This document shows, piece after piece, positions 11,801 to 26,800 of a stretch of 64,000 bases of DNA. How positions within the stretch are numbered: the stretch's first letter is position 1; each line of letters starts with the position of its first letter. The notes beneath the pieces were generated by a model. It made no database searches and had not been told where the DNA came from. It worked only from the letters and a program-made list of their open reading frames with translations. The translations under genes were made by a program, and so were the position numbers. The stretch comes from Gyrodactylus bullatarudis (taxonomy: Eukaryota; Platyhelminthes; Monogenea; Gyrodactylidea; Gyrodactylidae): contig SSNU01000247.1 of NCBI GenBank assembly GCA_012064415.1, positions 1,426,629 through 1,490,628 on the forward strand, written 5' to 3'.

Positions 11801-14800
11801 TTGAATGAGTCTAATATCGACCAATTCTAATTTTTATAACACTCAAACTGAACGTAGATCTAAAAAAATTTTAATTCAAATTATAACCATCGAACTGAAA
11901 AACTGATTTAAACTTGGGCCAAGTACAGAATACAAGCCAAATAGAAATTATTTATTCGCAAAAAATGAAAATTACTTAAAAGTAGTGCGATTAACTTTAA
12001 TATAAAAATTTATAAAAGCATTTCTGAATGAGATAGAAAAAATGAGGTCAGATTCTGAATCAACGCACTTTCAATATTATGAAAACTAAAGTGACTTTTT
12101 TGAATTTTTCTAAGGGACCCACCCTGTTATGGAGTTCTGCTTCCTTATCTTTTTCCACACATAGACCAATGCAAGGCAGAAGATAAAATTGTCACAGGTG
12201 TAGCAAGGAAACAAAATTTTAGTCAAAATCTTTGAATCTCTAAATTTTTTCTCAAATCATGGTTGATCTTCTTTGTCAATGATATCGAATTTTCCCTCTA
12301 TTTCTCTCATGATTAATTACTGATAAGCGTGACCCTAGTCAAAATCAAAAATAATTTTGCGTTTATATGAATGAAATTTTACTGGTGTGTCCTCTCATTC
12401 ATCACTGTCTGTCTTGCTTATTTTTCTAGATATCTCTCTCTGTATCTTCCCTAGTCGCCTGCTGAATATTGTGTACACAAATCACCTAAATATATATTCA
12501 ACTGTCATCTTGACTAAATTCTTTTTGTTAAATTTCTGATGAATTTCCGTTATTATTACATAAAATATTATCTAATTATTTCTTAAACTTGTCCAAATAA
12601 TCAGTCAGAAAATTAGATTGATTATTCTAACCTGAACTCTTCAATTTTATCTAAAAACCTTTCTATTCCTATCTGATCCAGATCTGAAAACCATTCAAAT
12701 TTATCTCCGATTTCGATTGGACCAATAGTAGAGAACCGCTCTTCATCTAAAGATGTTTAGCCGAATACACAACTATTTTTAGAATTAAAAGCTAATTTTA
12801 AATGTATTTAGAAATACTCCAAAATTTCTGGAAGAGAAGGTAGATATTTTGCATGTTTTAGATACATAATTAATTTACTTTGGATCGTCAGGATGGCTTA
12901 ATGGGTACAGTACCTGCCTTGAAAATAATACTATTTCACCCCATGTTCAAGTATTAACCCCCTCGACTTTTTTTTATACTGAAATCTGTTCGAGAATCGT
13001 AATGTTGATAGTTTTAAAAATTGTACTGTACTCTAACCAATAGTATCATTTGTACTTATTTCTAGAGCTTCATTAAATGATTTTTATTTAGATTGGGGAT
13101 TTGGTCAATCCAAAAACATCAGACTATTAAGCTATTTACTAAACCTCTAACACGAGACAGAAAATCAAGTTGAAGATTTTTGTATTTGAAACTCCCATGA
13201 CTAAAATAATTACATACGAGTCGTACGAGGCTTTTACCACAAAAGTCTAGAGCAACAATTCATTGAAAAATATTGGCACGTATTCGAACATTACTTTTTA
13301 CAGAACGAAAAAGGAAAGATTTCTCTCTCAGAATTTATTGAATTATCGTTTGAGTAAAAGTCCAAATGATGATTGCAAAACTTGTACTACCCTTTCTCAT
13401 AACATCTACTTGAGATAAATAATAATAATGATAATTTATTCTATTCATAATTGAATTCTTCGACAATGCTTCACTTGAGAATTGATTTCGATTATACTAA
13501 GGGATATATCCATCTATTATTTATGACAGTTTTGTGCACTTGAAATTTTTTAAAGTTTTCATTACTAGAAAATGGAATTCAATTTATTTCCTCTTGAAAG
13601 ATTATTTCTTCGACTTTTCATTCAAAATCCTGTTTCCATCGACTTTAGTCAATAATAATAAAGAGTTCTTAAAAAGAGGTAAAAATGACATGAATTTTAC
13701 TGATAATATTATTACGAATAAGCAATTCACGTAGTTTTTCAAACACGCCCGAAAATCCACTTAAATTCATTATTTAGAAAATTGGAAGAAGATATATTAA
13801 AACCAAATGTACATTTCTCGAAGCATCATCAGTGGTAATTCTTCAAAAATGATATAAGTTAAAAGTTCATTCAAAATAATAATTTAAAAATCATAAAAGA
13901 AATAGTAAAAGTCAAAGAAATCAAGAATAAAATGCAAGCTGAAAAAACACCAAAACTCTCCAATCAATAGCAACAATGGAGAGAAAAGTGAAAAAGCTCA
14001 CATTGGCCAAGGTAATTGAAGATTATAGGAATAGTTTTTTTGAACACATAGATTAGGTTAATATAGGTTAATAAGAAATTTTTCTTTCACCCATACATCT
14101 ATGCTGTCGTCATTAGGGTTTTTGTATAAAACGGAAAAATTAGAAATTGAAGCTGTATGATCTTCTTGTCTAAGGTGCCTAGTAACCGCAGTATCCTTCT
14201 TCAGATGATCCTCCGCTCGTGTAGATAATTTCCTAATGGTTCTACCTATATATGAGGCTCCACAATCACATTGGAATTTGTAAACTAATAGAGTTTTCTT
14301 CTCTGGCTTCAGCAAATCTTTATGAGTCAAACTAAACAATCTGTGTTGTAAATACAATTTTCAATTGTATGTTATTTTAATGTTGATTGATAATATTATA
14401 TTTCTTGGCGTAAAAATATATGTTCAAATTCCAGGTTAACGATAAATTTTGGTTCGTCTCCCCAACTAAGAGACTTGAGAGTATACTTTCTTTCTCACGA
14501 AAATCCTTTTGTGCAATCAGTGCGATCGTTTAAAATGAATAGAAGTGATATATCATGGTTCCTTTTTGATTATTTATTTACTGAAAAATAGCAAAATTTT
14601 CTCAGTAATTAGAAAATATAGCACTATCTGAGGTCTTGGGTATTACTCTCGTCTGTTCTAAAATTCTCATCAACAAAGATTTAAGCTGAAATGAACTAAA
14701 TTAATATTTGATCTAAAAAATAGAAATAATAACAATAAAAAGTTGCTCTGTTATATAAAATAGGAAAAAATAGAAAGATAGAAAAAAAATTTATGTCCTG

Positions 14801-17800
14801 TTTTTCTGATAAAATGGATCAAGGCCAGAACATGAACAACTACTTTTCAGATAACCACTAACTTTTGATCTGATTCCTATCTCATCGGCGATTTCACCTG
14901 CATCTGATGAGAATACGTTTTTATTCAAATTAGATTTTATCAATACTTTCCTTATTAAATCTTTTAAGCTGAAAAATAGTTTTTTCAATTCAAAAATCAA
15001 AATTAACTGTATTGCTTCGACTGGGGTAATAGTGCATTAATTACAAAACTTTGAGGGAGGGGTACGCCAGAGTATATGAAAGTTATCCGAGTTGCATATG
15101 GAGAAGTCCAAAAGAAGAAGAAATGTACCTATACTTGGGTATACTTGATTTATTTTTAAATATTCTGAAAGTTTCTTTCGTACTAGTCACGTTGGCATCC
15201 ATCTGTAAGGTGTAACATTTAACGAGAAAGAGGAAATAGCTGTATATCTTACTATGAGTGTTAATAAACTTGTTTCTCTCTAGGCTTGCCTGAATTTGGA
15301 AAGCCTCTGACTGCTGACCTATCCGACAATGTACAAACAGAGTTGGACCTTTTGATCAAAGACGCTGAGAACATCATCCGACCAGTTATGCAGGGCTACT
15401 TTGATTTTGTTCAATTATCCAAGAGTAATTCCAATGCTGACGACTCTCCGTCTATAATAACGGAACCCACAGATGATTGCAACTTTCTCTACGATGGGGA
15501 GATTATCGCTTACATCATTTCTCGACGCAGTAAAATGCGTGCTGGTAAGTTTTATTCGTATTAATCTGTATCTCGCTCCCCCCCCAACAATCCCCTCTTT
15601 TGCATCTTGGGTAAAATTAAAACTCAATTATAGATATCCAATCAATCATAATTAAGTTTTTGTACTAGAATTTAGAGAAACAAAATGGCTTCACTGATAT
15701 ACTCTATTCATTCTTGGAAGTAACAAGATAATTTTATGTCTTGTATCTAGGCCTAATGCAGCATTTGTTGGTAAAATCTCCTCATTCAATTATTAATAGC
15801 TGATGCAGGAAACTATAGTGACTATAAAAGGCTCAATTAATTGACCAATACCTTTTATGCCTTGAGACATTAAAACCTAAGTGTGGTCACTGGTTATTAC
15901 TATATCCATGTGAATCTAACTTGATGGAGATTGTCTTCTCACACCTAGATGTTAGAATTCGGATAAGCAAGTGTCTTTTATGCTTTTTCAAGATTGAAAA
16001 CAAGTAAATCAATATAGGAGTCTATAGGTCTCATCAATCTCTAATCCTGATTTAATCAAATGATTTGGTTCAATGAAAATGAGCTACATCTTTGATCGAA
16101 CTCTCTTCCATAAAGAGTAACAAGATTAACCTTTTAAGTTTTTCATGACGCCCATTCAATCTTTTGTCTATCTCTATGCTTTGTGAATACGCTGATTACA
16201 AATCTATAGTTTTTTTGAGCTTTCTGACTCGAAGTCATGCTAGTATTAAGAACGAACGAAGGATTATTGGATTAATAAAGCTTTATTTTCGTCTTAACAC
16301 TAGCCTGACTTCGAGTCAGCAAGCTCAAAATATTTTTGAGGAAATCAGGCAACTGTTGTCTTCAACATCTATAGTTGTTTTAACGCAATTATTCTTGGTT
16401 CAGAAGTTATCGACCAAAAAATTACCCATTTTTGATTCAAAAACAGACTGTCTTTGTAATTTTAATGCAATTTACAGCCTCAATTATAAGATTATGTAAT
16501 TTTAAATTAAAAGATAGCATCACTTAGACCTTTTATAGTCTTACATCTGTATTTTTGTTTAAGATGATGCTTTGGAGGAATACTGCATTATATTAACGAA
16601 TTACTAGATTGTCATATTGGAGAAAATCAATAAAATCCCCCAAATTAAATATATTCATAATATATACAAATATAATAATGACTTGAGTCCTTGCCAAGTT
16701 TTCCTCCCTTGTGTAATATTTGAGAGAAGAGTTTTTCTTTCGCATATAATTTATTCAAATCTTCTAGAAACAGTTTCTCCCTTCGGTAGTAAATAAATCC
16801 AAGTAGACATATATATTCATATCTGGATCTTCCTTTTGCCTTCAGCCTGAGCCATGATTAACCAATATTTGGAAACCAATTCACTTTCAATGGTATCTAG
16901 GGGGGGTCCTCTTAATTTGTACTAAAGATGAAATGGCGTCATAGAAATCAGATTTGTCAGGATTTTTTCAGAATCTAGATTATCATTATAATGAGACTCA
17001 TAATTTTTCTTGATTTCAAAGGGAGAAAGTGATCTAACGTTGATTTTTTACAATCACAACTAATAGAAAGTAATTATCACCATGAATTTTGATAGAATTT
17101 AGCTCCAAGTTAAATTGAGGATTTCTTCATCAAGAATTGGAATATGTTAAAAATATTTTTGGAATTCTAAATTGTCAAGGTGCCATCTCATGAACTTATC
17201 CAAGAGTTCTTTATTCCTTAATGTCTAACTGCCTTGAACTGGAAGAGAACTATTGTACAAGTCCAATTTCTTCCAATATCTCGATTTTCATCAAAATACA
17301 CATGACCCAGGAAGAGATTTGAGGAGGAAGTAGGATTCAGAAAAAAACACTTGACTCTCTCTCTGTCTCTCAAGTGTTCCTCGTAGCAGTCTTGTTACTA
17401 TTTCCCTCTCTCTCTCTATCTCTGAGAAAGATGTGCCAATTATATCTCCTTCTTCAGGATATATTTGTTTTAATGTTTCTCACAGAACAAGTTCTCCTTC
17501 TCCAGAAAAAAAGAAGAAGATTGTCTCTCTTCATAAAATTTTCAAATCCCAAAGGGACCAATGATATATATTTCTCCTTTCAAATGATTTATTCTTAATT
17601 AACTGACATGATAACTGTAGTGCCAATCTCTGTATTCATTTGTAAAGTATTCACTCCGCCCAATCGTATAGGGCTGATAAAAAGACGTTGGCCTAGACAC
17701 CCTTAACATCAATTCTTAAAATATATTGAATTAACTCATGGAATAGTAAACGATTATTTCCTAACTAGTGACATTTTTTTTCAAATTGTGATTTTATTGA

Positions 17801-20800
17801 ATTGAATGTGAGGGTGTGGCCAAAAGAATTTTGAAGACTATCATTTTTAAAATATGACTTATATTCATATTTTTGTTGCATAAATAATTGCACTGATACA
17901 AAAAGATAAAAGTACCCTTTGTAGAAAATTATTTTGATGAAATGCAGTTTGAAAAATTCCCTCTGCTATATTAAAATTAACGGATAATTTCAAAAATTAT
18001 ACCAAATTTTCAAGAGATAATTGAAAATTTTGACCTATATTTGCCATAATCTAACAATTTATTACAGTTGCGATTTAGATTCATAAGGAAGATTAGAAAA
18101 CAAGCGAATAATATTGGTTTTGATTTAAGTTTCGGAATATTTTTGATTCTGTAAAATAAATTTCCAATGATTTTTATCTATAGAAATATTATAGGTATTT
18201 TTAAAGAAATGCGAAATTTTGAAAATCTGTAAATGAGCTTTAGTAATTACTAGAAAAACTTCTTCTATGACTCAGGTATCGTTTTTCATGGTGTTATTTT
18301 ACTGAGTAAATTAGTGCAAAATCATTTCTGGTGAGTTAAAGAGAAGTTAAATAGGTAGAAAAAAGTCCTTTAATGCAATAAAGTACAGGAATTATTGTTT
18401 TTAGACCTTCTTCTTCTTCGATATCTTGAAGAATGAAATGATATAAAATTGTAATTGAAAATGATTGAAATTCACTGACTTAACATATAGGTACTATCTG
18501 TTGAGAGACTGTCATCATCATCCAAAATGCGAGCATATACAAACAAATCATATATTATCAAAAATATAAGCCTTATTGTTTAAAATCCTTCAATTCTGCA
18601 AATTTATCGAAATAATTTTTGCAGGCATTTCCCGATTAGAAATAAATTCAGTCTGGCATAAATTAGACTTTTAGAATGACTTAGTTGTCATTTTTTCAAT
18701 TTTTAAACTTTCTTTTGAATTTCTCCATTAACAATCTCAACTATTAAATGAATTTGCTCAAATTCGGTTTTTTCGAAATTTTTGACCTATGCGTAAAAAA
18801 TTTTGATGATAAGAAGTAAATTCCCTTATTCAGTATTCGAACCCTGTTGAGAATTATTAGTTCTCACTACACTTAAATATATGTATGAATGAATTTTGAA
18901 ACTAATTCAACGTCCAATCCACCTCTTGTTACCCTTAATTCTCTCTCAAGTAGCATGAATTCATCATCAAATTCACTCTTGAAAATTCCCCTCCATTTTA
19001 ATATTACAAGAGAGAGAGATGGTGAGTTAGCTAGAATGGAGGCCGTCTCCAATTCAGTTCTCCCCACAAAGCGAAAAGAAGTGGAAGATATTTATTTTCT
19101 CTTCCAGATACCCACAAATACTCTCCCTCTCTTTCTCTTTCTGGGATACAAATACTACCACTTTCTTCTTCTTTTCATTCCTCTACAGAAAAAAAAGTAA
19201 TCACCCTCTTTCCTCCTCTTCTTCTTCTAAGCTTAACTCTTTTGAATTTTCCATTCAGTTTCATTTGCAGGTCCACACTCACACTTTAGCAGTGAGTGGG
19301 TTAGGGGGGGGGGGTCGGAATTCGTTCATTTAATAAACGAAAAGGAAAAAAAGATTTCATTTGGCTATTCAAGTAACAAAACAAGCTCTTTAACTTATTG
19401 AGTTGTTGTTTCCATCAAGAAAGAAATAAAAGTCCCCTAGTTGGATGACCAATTCATAGCAATCAACCCTATTGAGACGATAAGAAAACCAATCGAAAAA
19501 AATTACTCCCAATTTAAGAATTCTTTTGAAATTGAATATAATATTATCAATAAAGAGAATGCAACATTTATGCGAATTTTTGTCCCCTGTAATTGCTTGA
19601 TGTGTTTTTACCTTGTTTCCTGGTGTAAAATTTAAAGCTGATTCCGAATCTGTTCTTTAATTTAAAATTCGTATTCAAGAAGCCGAGTAATTGGCTGAGG
19701 GGTTATTTGCAAAATTGGTGGCTCGGACATTCTCATTTGCAGATTTGGTTACAGTGGTAGGCCATATTACAATTTTGCTTACTTTTTTACATTGGATTTG
19801 AGGACCCCTAAAAATTAATTCAATTTTAGTTACACTTTTGTTATACAAAATTATGATCCATTTTTCCTGTGCAACTTTTATGCGATAAGAAAATAAGCTG
19901 ATTATGCCAAATTAGGCCTTTTATCTCGGGCATACTCTTCAGTGGTATACATGCTATACTAATTAATTAATAATTAGGTCAATAGAATGACTTGAAAAGG
20001 CATAGTTTCCTCTGATCACCGGGAACAAACAGAAATTTGAATTTCTTCAAAATTTACTTCTTCTCCTCCGAAAAGTTACTGTCTAATATATAAAATTCCT
20101 TAGAGGAATGATACTTCCAAAAAAGGATCACTTTGATTTTTCTTACGAGAAAAATAACTGATATTTGAGCAGCAAAACCAGTTGGCAAAGACCGAAATTC
20201 TATTTATCTACCATCTATTTACTCACTGAAGAACATGTGATACACTCACTGTGACAGATGACATTGCCCCTCGTTTCTTCCTCCAAATACATAAACTCAA
20301 ATGCCTTTATCTTTTTTTTATCAAATATAATTTATATCCCATTTCTAGTTCTTCCTCAGAAATTGTTATGATTTTATGGGGGAAAAACTCTTCCTCTTCA
20401 AATTAACTCTAAAACTTGAACTTTTTTCCAATTAATTCTACAAAAAAACATAAAAAAACTCTGTATCTATAATCTGTTTTGACATATCTTTTTCAAATCT
20501 CCCACCTCTATCTATCTATGGCCCATGTTTAACTCAAAATTTGCTTATCGAGAAGATTTATTTCTCCATTCATTTAGGGACAAGATACAGGAGACGCGGA
20601 ATCGATAACAAAGGCCATGTCGCAAATTTTGTTGAAACTGAACAAGTGAGTTATCTTTGCTTTACTCGAAAAGTAATATTCACTTGGCCATAAAGTTAAG
20701 AAATTCATGCAAATTTTGAAAAAAATGCCCCATCACCAACAACCTACTCAAAACTCAAATTAAGTTTCTAAATAAATACCCTGTGCGCATGATACTCATA

Positions 20801-23800
20801 AGTATGATGATGATTTGGAAAAATAAATTTAATTGAAAAGAGAAGGAAGAGGGTTTTGATTCACAAATCACAGGTCTAATTGTAATCTTAATTCTAATAT
20901 ATCTAAAACTGTTTAGCCTATAATTCTGATATTTGAGAAAAGTGACACTAATTAATCTTGTCATTAGATTACTGAAGAGGAAACGAATTATTTTCATTGT
21001 CACTTCCGAGACTTGCCATATACCCACTACTCTATATATGACACGATTCAAATTTTTTATGGGGCATAATAAACATTATAACTTGTTGTTTTTTATGATT
21101 ATCCATCCAACTTGGCGCCGTTCTTATTATTTCTTATGCTCTAGTTGATGGTGTAATCTATATTATCGTTCATGCAAAAAAAGCATTTTGTATCTTAACC
21201 TAGATTAAGGATCTGTTCTAGTCCTCCCAAATCAGCCCAGCCAACAACATCAACACAACACTTTCTGGAGGAATAATTTGAGCTGAACTATAATTTGAAT
21301 ACCTTGTTTGCCCTTAATTAGAAAGGAAATTTATTAGGCTATAAGAATATGCATAATTCATAAAGGTATCTTAACACTGATGCTAACCAAAGAAGAGTGA
21401 TTTTTCAAGATGTAGTCAAAAATTGAAAAAATATTTTGAACGTTTTCTTGTGAATCCATTTGCTAAGGCCTTAAATTTCACTGAACTTCTAAAGGAAGTT
21501 CTAATTATACTTGTAGATTTTCCTAAATATAGATGAAAGCAAAATAATCAATTTATCAATAATTAGTTTATTTTTATTGAAATATGCGAATGGGGTATAG
21601 TTTAATCTAAGAGAAATTTCACACCTAGAATCTTTAGATATTAAAGCATCATTATAAACTTAATGTGCATCAGAATATAAATGGGTAATACCATTGGATA
21701 TATTCGGGGACTAAGCTTCAATATTGAGTTCAATAGCTATGAGCTAAGGGAAAAGACTATTTCATATTTTTGACAGATTCTCCCCATATCCCATAATTAT
21801 TCCCTTCAAGATCATCATTATGTATGGGTATAAAATTCTCTATTATTACAAGTTTTGTCTTCCGCGCCTTATTCTCGTTTGACATATATTTTTTTCGCCC
21901 ACCAAAATATTTATCATCTTTTTATCTTTCCCCTTCTCGTAGAAGATAGATAAAAAATCATATTGAGCGCAGACCATTTATAATTTTTTGTATAATTTAA
22001 TAAATTTTAATTAGATTCCATATGTGTACCATTATTATATAATATATTGAGTTAAATGCCATATATATATTACGGAACAATTATCTCATCTTTTCTTTCC
22101 TTCATCCAATATATCTTAAGTTTGAGTTGATGTCAAACTAAACTATAGTAATATTTCTATCAGCATTGACCTAGATTCCAAGTATAATTCTAGAGAATGA
22201 AAAAGTATTAAAATACTCCTTTTAATAAGCCATTCAAACTTACAATTTTTTATGACATACAGGTTAAAAATCATTAGTATTAGGATGTCTCATCTCAATT
22301 TACAAATTTAAAATTCCTCTTATTCAGTAATTCAACGATGAAATAAACAAAATAATACATTTTTAAAAAGAGAAATAATTTTTGTTTATATCAAACCATT
22401 CACTTGATATTTTCATACTGTTATAAAGAAATATTCATCTTTTACAATTATGACAATCTTACAAGAATTTATACGGTCATCATTCATAAGGAAACAATCC
22501 GCGAACAAGGCATATCTACTCGCCATAGAAGCTTTGGGCGATAATTGTATCTCACGTAAAACTGTTTACAATATGTATTCTCGCTTCAAAGAAGGAAACA
22601 TGACCTTTACCCGTAAAAAGAAAATCCCACCTCCTCCTGTTCCTCCATTCGCAAGAATAGAAGAGATGTTAAATGAAAACAGTCATTATTCATTGCGAGA
22701 GATGGCTAGACTTAGTGGTTATTCAAGGGCCACCATAAAACTACCATAATTATTTCAGAGATATTCTAAAATCGGAAAAATCATCAAAACTCTTTAATCC
22801 TTTGAGAATAGCTGTATAACATCTCATTGAACTCAATCCACCGTTTTTGGTATTAAAAGATCATCTTTAGTGTCTATTTAACCCTTCATGCCCAGTGGGT
22901 CATATATATGGGATCAGTATCTTTCAAAGCCATAATTCTATTTTAAAGTGACTAAAACTAATGTATTGGCCAAGAGAAAAAAGTAAAAACCATACCCGAA
23001 GAATTCTAAAAAGAGATCACCTTAAATTCTTCTCATGAAATTAAAAAATTAGACATTTTCTGGGTCTAAAAGTGGTCATCTAAATGTATAGAAATCACTT
23101 GCTGCATTCTGATTGGTCGAGATAATACTTAATTAGGGGGTAAATATTTGTGTTTCAATAGAAATAATTTTACTGTAGCAACTCATTATTATTCATTCAA
23201 GCCTCAGAAAATACTTCGTCTACCATCCATTCGATAGGAAATTTATTAATCTCCTGGAATACGCAAAGAATTAATCATACCTGTAGAATCCAAATAAGCA
23301 AACGCCTGAACATTATCTGCTGAAATTACAAAGACCCATTTTTTGATTGATAACTTCTGAACCAAGAATAATTGCGTTAAGACAACTATAGATTTCTAAT
23401 CAGCGTAATTACAAACCGTAGGATAGACAAAATATCGAATGCGAATCATGAAAATAAATTCTTTTCAAAGGTCAAATAAATTGAAACTTATCACTTGGAT
23501 CTTGAGAAAGAGCCTGGGGGATTTTGTAGATATATTGCATTATCACTAAATTCTCTGTTTTTTTTATTACGTCGAAGAAAAGTTTATTACAGTCCATTCT
23601 GTTTTGAAGGAATAGAGGGAATTACTGAAATTAAAATAATTCAATTTATCTATTCGTGTTTGGACTACATTAATTTATTATCCCAAGACTGAAGAGTGCA
23701 TTAGATGAATAAATTTTTTTTCATGAAAACATGAAATCCAAAAATGTGTGATTTATTTTGAGATGCAGGAAATTTTTCTTCTGATTTTCCATCTCCTACT

Positions 23801-26800
23801 TTCCCCCTTTTTACACGTTCACACATTTTCCTTGATCTTGGATTCGGTTCCTCTCTCTGGTCAGCTAAATCAATGTTTTCTCACTCAGTTCTCTCATAAT
23901 CTTAAGACTAAACTATCATCATTTAAAATGAGTCACTTGGAGACGTTCATGTTCTGTTTCTAATTCTTTCATTGAGAGAATTACAATTCTAAAAAACAGA
24001 TCACTCTTTAACTATCTCCTCTGGCTTAGGAGCTAAACGTTGATAAACTTGGCCTTTTGTATATTTGTAAGATTTCTACCATTTCTGTGGCAGATAATAG
24101 AAAAAAATGGTTATTACCAAAAATGGTAGAATGATTTTCCACATTTAAACATGTGTCAAAAATCATCTGGGTACTAAATTCTATGAGATTAGCAATTACT
24201 TTTGTGAGTTTTTCAGAGCTTCCTTTTCATTGGAAATGCCATTTTTAACTTTCGTGGGAAAAATCTTTATAACTGCCACTTATCTAAATTAATACTTTTC
24301 AAACTAATATTCAAATCGTCTTCAAATAGAAAAAACACAAAATTTTGAAGAAAAAACTTCTTGAAGATTTAATGCAACTATTTTTTTCATGTATGTATCC
24401 TTTTTGTGCTCAAGATTGAAATCCTACAAGATAGAGCCTCAATAGAAATGTTTACTTTCTCTATTATTATTAGCATTGTTGAATCCTAAAGATCAGCGCT
24501 AATTTTTGAATTCGTTGCTTAATTTATTACTTTCGACAGATGAAACTTTGTGCTGCAACTGTAGACACTCTTTAATAACGCTATATATCTGCTATGGTTC
24601 TGAAAAAAATTTTGTCTATCTGATAGTTCTAAAATCATTGGAATTTGAGCCTAAACCCCAACTTTGTTATTCAACCAAGTAGACTCTATAGTATTTTAAA
24701 TATAAATGAATATAAAAAAATAAAATCCTCTCTGATTGGCTAATCGAGGTGGTCAAATCTGATACAACCAAAAGCTGAGCTATTTTTTTTGACTCTGAAT
24801 TTTATCAAATTTTAGCATACACTTTCTGTTTTGTATCAAGCATTTGATCATATAAACAGAAGAGGAGAAGAAAATCTGTAGATATAGAGATATTTCCAAT
24901 ATCGCTGTCAACAATAAATTATCATTATTATTACAGTATTAGATTGAATATGTCAGTTATTTATCGTTTCCATCCAAATTAATCGTTTATAGATTTAATT
25001 ATAATAAAAGATACAATTTTTGTCATCATATATATCGTATGTTGCAGTTGATCAGAGCTAGTTTCTGAAATGAAGATTCGAATTCACTATTTTTAGAAAA
25101 ATCTAAAAATGTTTTCATTTAAATCCCATCATGGAATCAGCTGATAAAAATGGTAAAAAATTAAAAAATTGGACTATTTTTTGAATTTTTTCAGTCTCTG
25201 AGCTTTTATATTTGAAGCGATTTAAATATGGCTATAATGAATCAACACTATGCAGAATATCTTAGTTTGGCCATAAAGGTAGGAAAATGAAACAAACTTC
25301 TAAGGCCAAAGTCGAAATTCATCTTTGATAATTTTCAATGATTCTTTTTAAAAAATCTGCAAGAGTGGCCAGAATATCTTATCCCTTGTCTTCTTATATC
25401 TAATCAAGCTAATTACAGAAACAATAGGTCTCGGATAAAGTATGATAGGTGATTTTCGAGGTATTTCCAACAACAATATGAATATGATCTGTATTATTAC
25501 CTATTTTTCCAAGATCAATGAGTCAATTCAAAATGGCAATCGAACTGAAATTTACGTGTATTTTTCTCCAATTAGCTAAACTCCTTAATGTTTTTACTTG
25601 CTAAGAACCTGACATCTATAGAGTTGGCAATGATCGTAGAAATACAATATTTAAGATAGTGAACACTAAATCATCTTTTAAACGGATCAACTCTCTCTAA
25701 TAACAAAGCTAGTAATTTTAGGTACTATTTGAATCCCGTAAAGCATTGAATTCAGGTCTGAGCAAAATATTTAACTATAGAAATAGGATTTTAAATATCA
25801 CATAAAGCTTTATTGAATTCAATCCGGTGAAGAACAACTCTGAAATCCCATACTGATCTTCATGTACTTGTTTAGCTTAGAAAAATAAAAATCATCACTT
25901 AACTGCTTCGAATCATCAAAATCGATAAAAAATTTTGAGCTAAAAAGTTGAAAAAGCGGAAATTTGATGCATTTTCCAAAAACCGGCCAAATTTTGGTCA
26001 GATTGAAATTTTTTCGGAATTTTTTCAAATATCCACATCTTATTAGCTCATGCCATTTTAGAATACAAAAAAATTTCTTTTCCTGTGAATCCGGAGAAAA
26101 ATATCGAGTTTTTTGTAAAATTCTCATCTTCATGTCAATTAGGTCTATATATTCATTAGTTAGTGAATACACTACGTAATCTTGCATTTCCCCCTTTTCT
26201 CCTCAGTCGGGTAATGATCGTGTATCGTGAATTTCTCCCCACTGAAATCTTTGCCCAGAATTCATCTGTACTAATTATAGCATGAAAATACAATTTACCT
26301 CTATACCTCTCTGTTTATCCACATATAATGCATTTATAATTATAGATTCAAATTTACTCTTTCATCATCATCTATATTTCCTTTCTTGTTCTCCTTCAGT
26401 CTTGAAATTTCCTTTCACGATTCATTATCATGTTATTTTTTCATCTTCAGTATTTTCTCCCTGAGCTGCAATGGGTAGCCAATTTTTTTGTTGATTCACC
26501 TCTGAACTCATTAGCAAATGAGATTCACCCATGAATTGAGGCTGCGAGAAAAGTAATGGGACTAAGTACGAAATAAACTTCATGTGTATTATTAGGGTAA
26601 TACAAACTTTTTCGGCCATTCAATAAAGAATTATACTTTGAGAAAAAATCCTTTTGAATTGAATACATTTAAAATTTTTTCTGATACACAATGAATTTTA
26701 CCACGATAATTGTATGACTTTTCTGGTGGGATATGTTCTGATATTTGAATGGAATTTACAAAACTCTTTTTTTCTGTGTAAAAGTGTCCAAATTATTATT

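Larger units (their letters stand above)
13740..14400 (-). mobile_element. Penelope-like retroelement remnant, copy A
   Basis: Minus-strand remnant. In element order: GIY-YIG endonuclease domain (14357-14058), a 3' non-coding segment with a conserved hairpin (13983-13956), then a hammerhead-like motif (13838-13799). The same parts recur near 60 kb. The reverse transcriptase domain is absent. Boundaries are approximate. Confidence 0.7.
11584..15283 (+). other. INPP5F intron 6 (3.7 kb)
   Basis: Contains the tRNA-Ser-like sequence (12887-12967) and a Penelope-like remnant (about 13740-14400). The rest is AT-rich without a supported gene; the minus-strand frame at 14791-15000 is unrecognised. 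Confidence 0.6.

Noticed and set aside
12533..12556. Additional hammerhead candidate at CTGATGA near 12537
   Set aside because: No GAAA box or pairing helices at the right distance and no Penelope sequence beside it.
16164..16499. 111-codon ORF in intron 7
   Set aside because: It is formed by the inverted-repeat hairpin and a dispersed repeat and has no protein motif.
19302..19316. Poly-G run as a possible regulatory or quadruplex site
   Set aside because: A single run of Gs at about 19306-19315; a comparable single run occurs at 27562. There are no spaced G-tracts, so it looks like a microsatellite.
25819..26187. 122-codon minus-strand ORF and its antisense partner
   Set aside because: It lies in an M1 MITE copy; equivalent frames in other copies are broken and the translation has no family.
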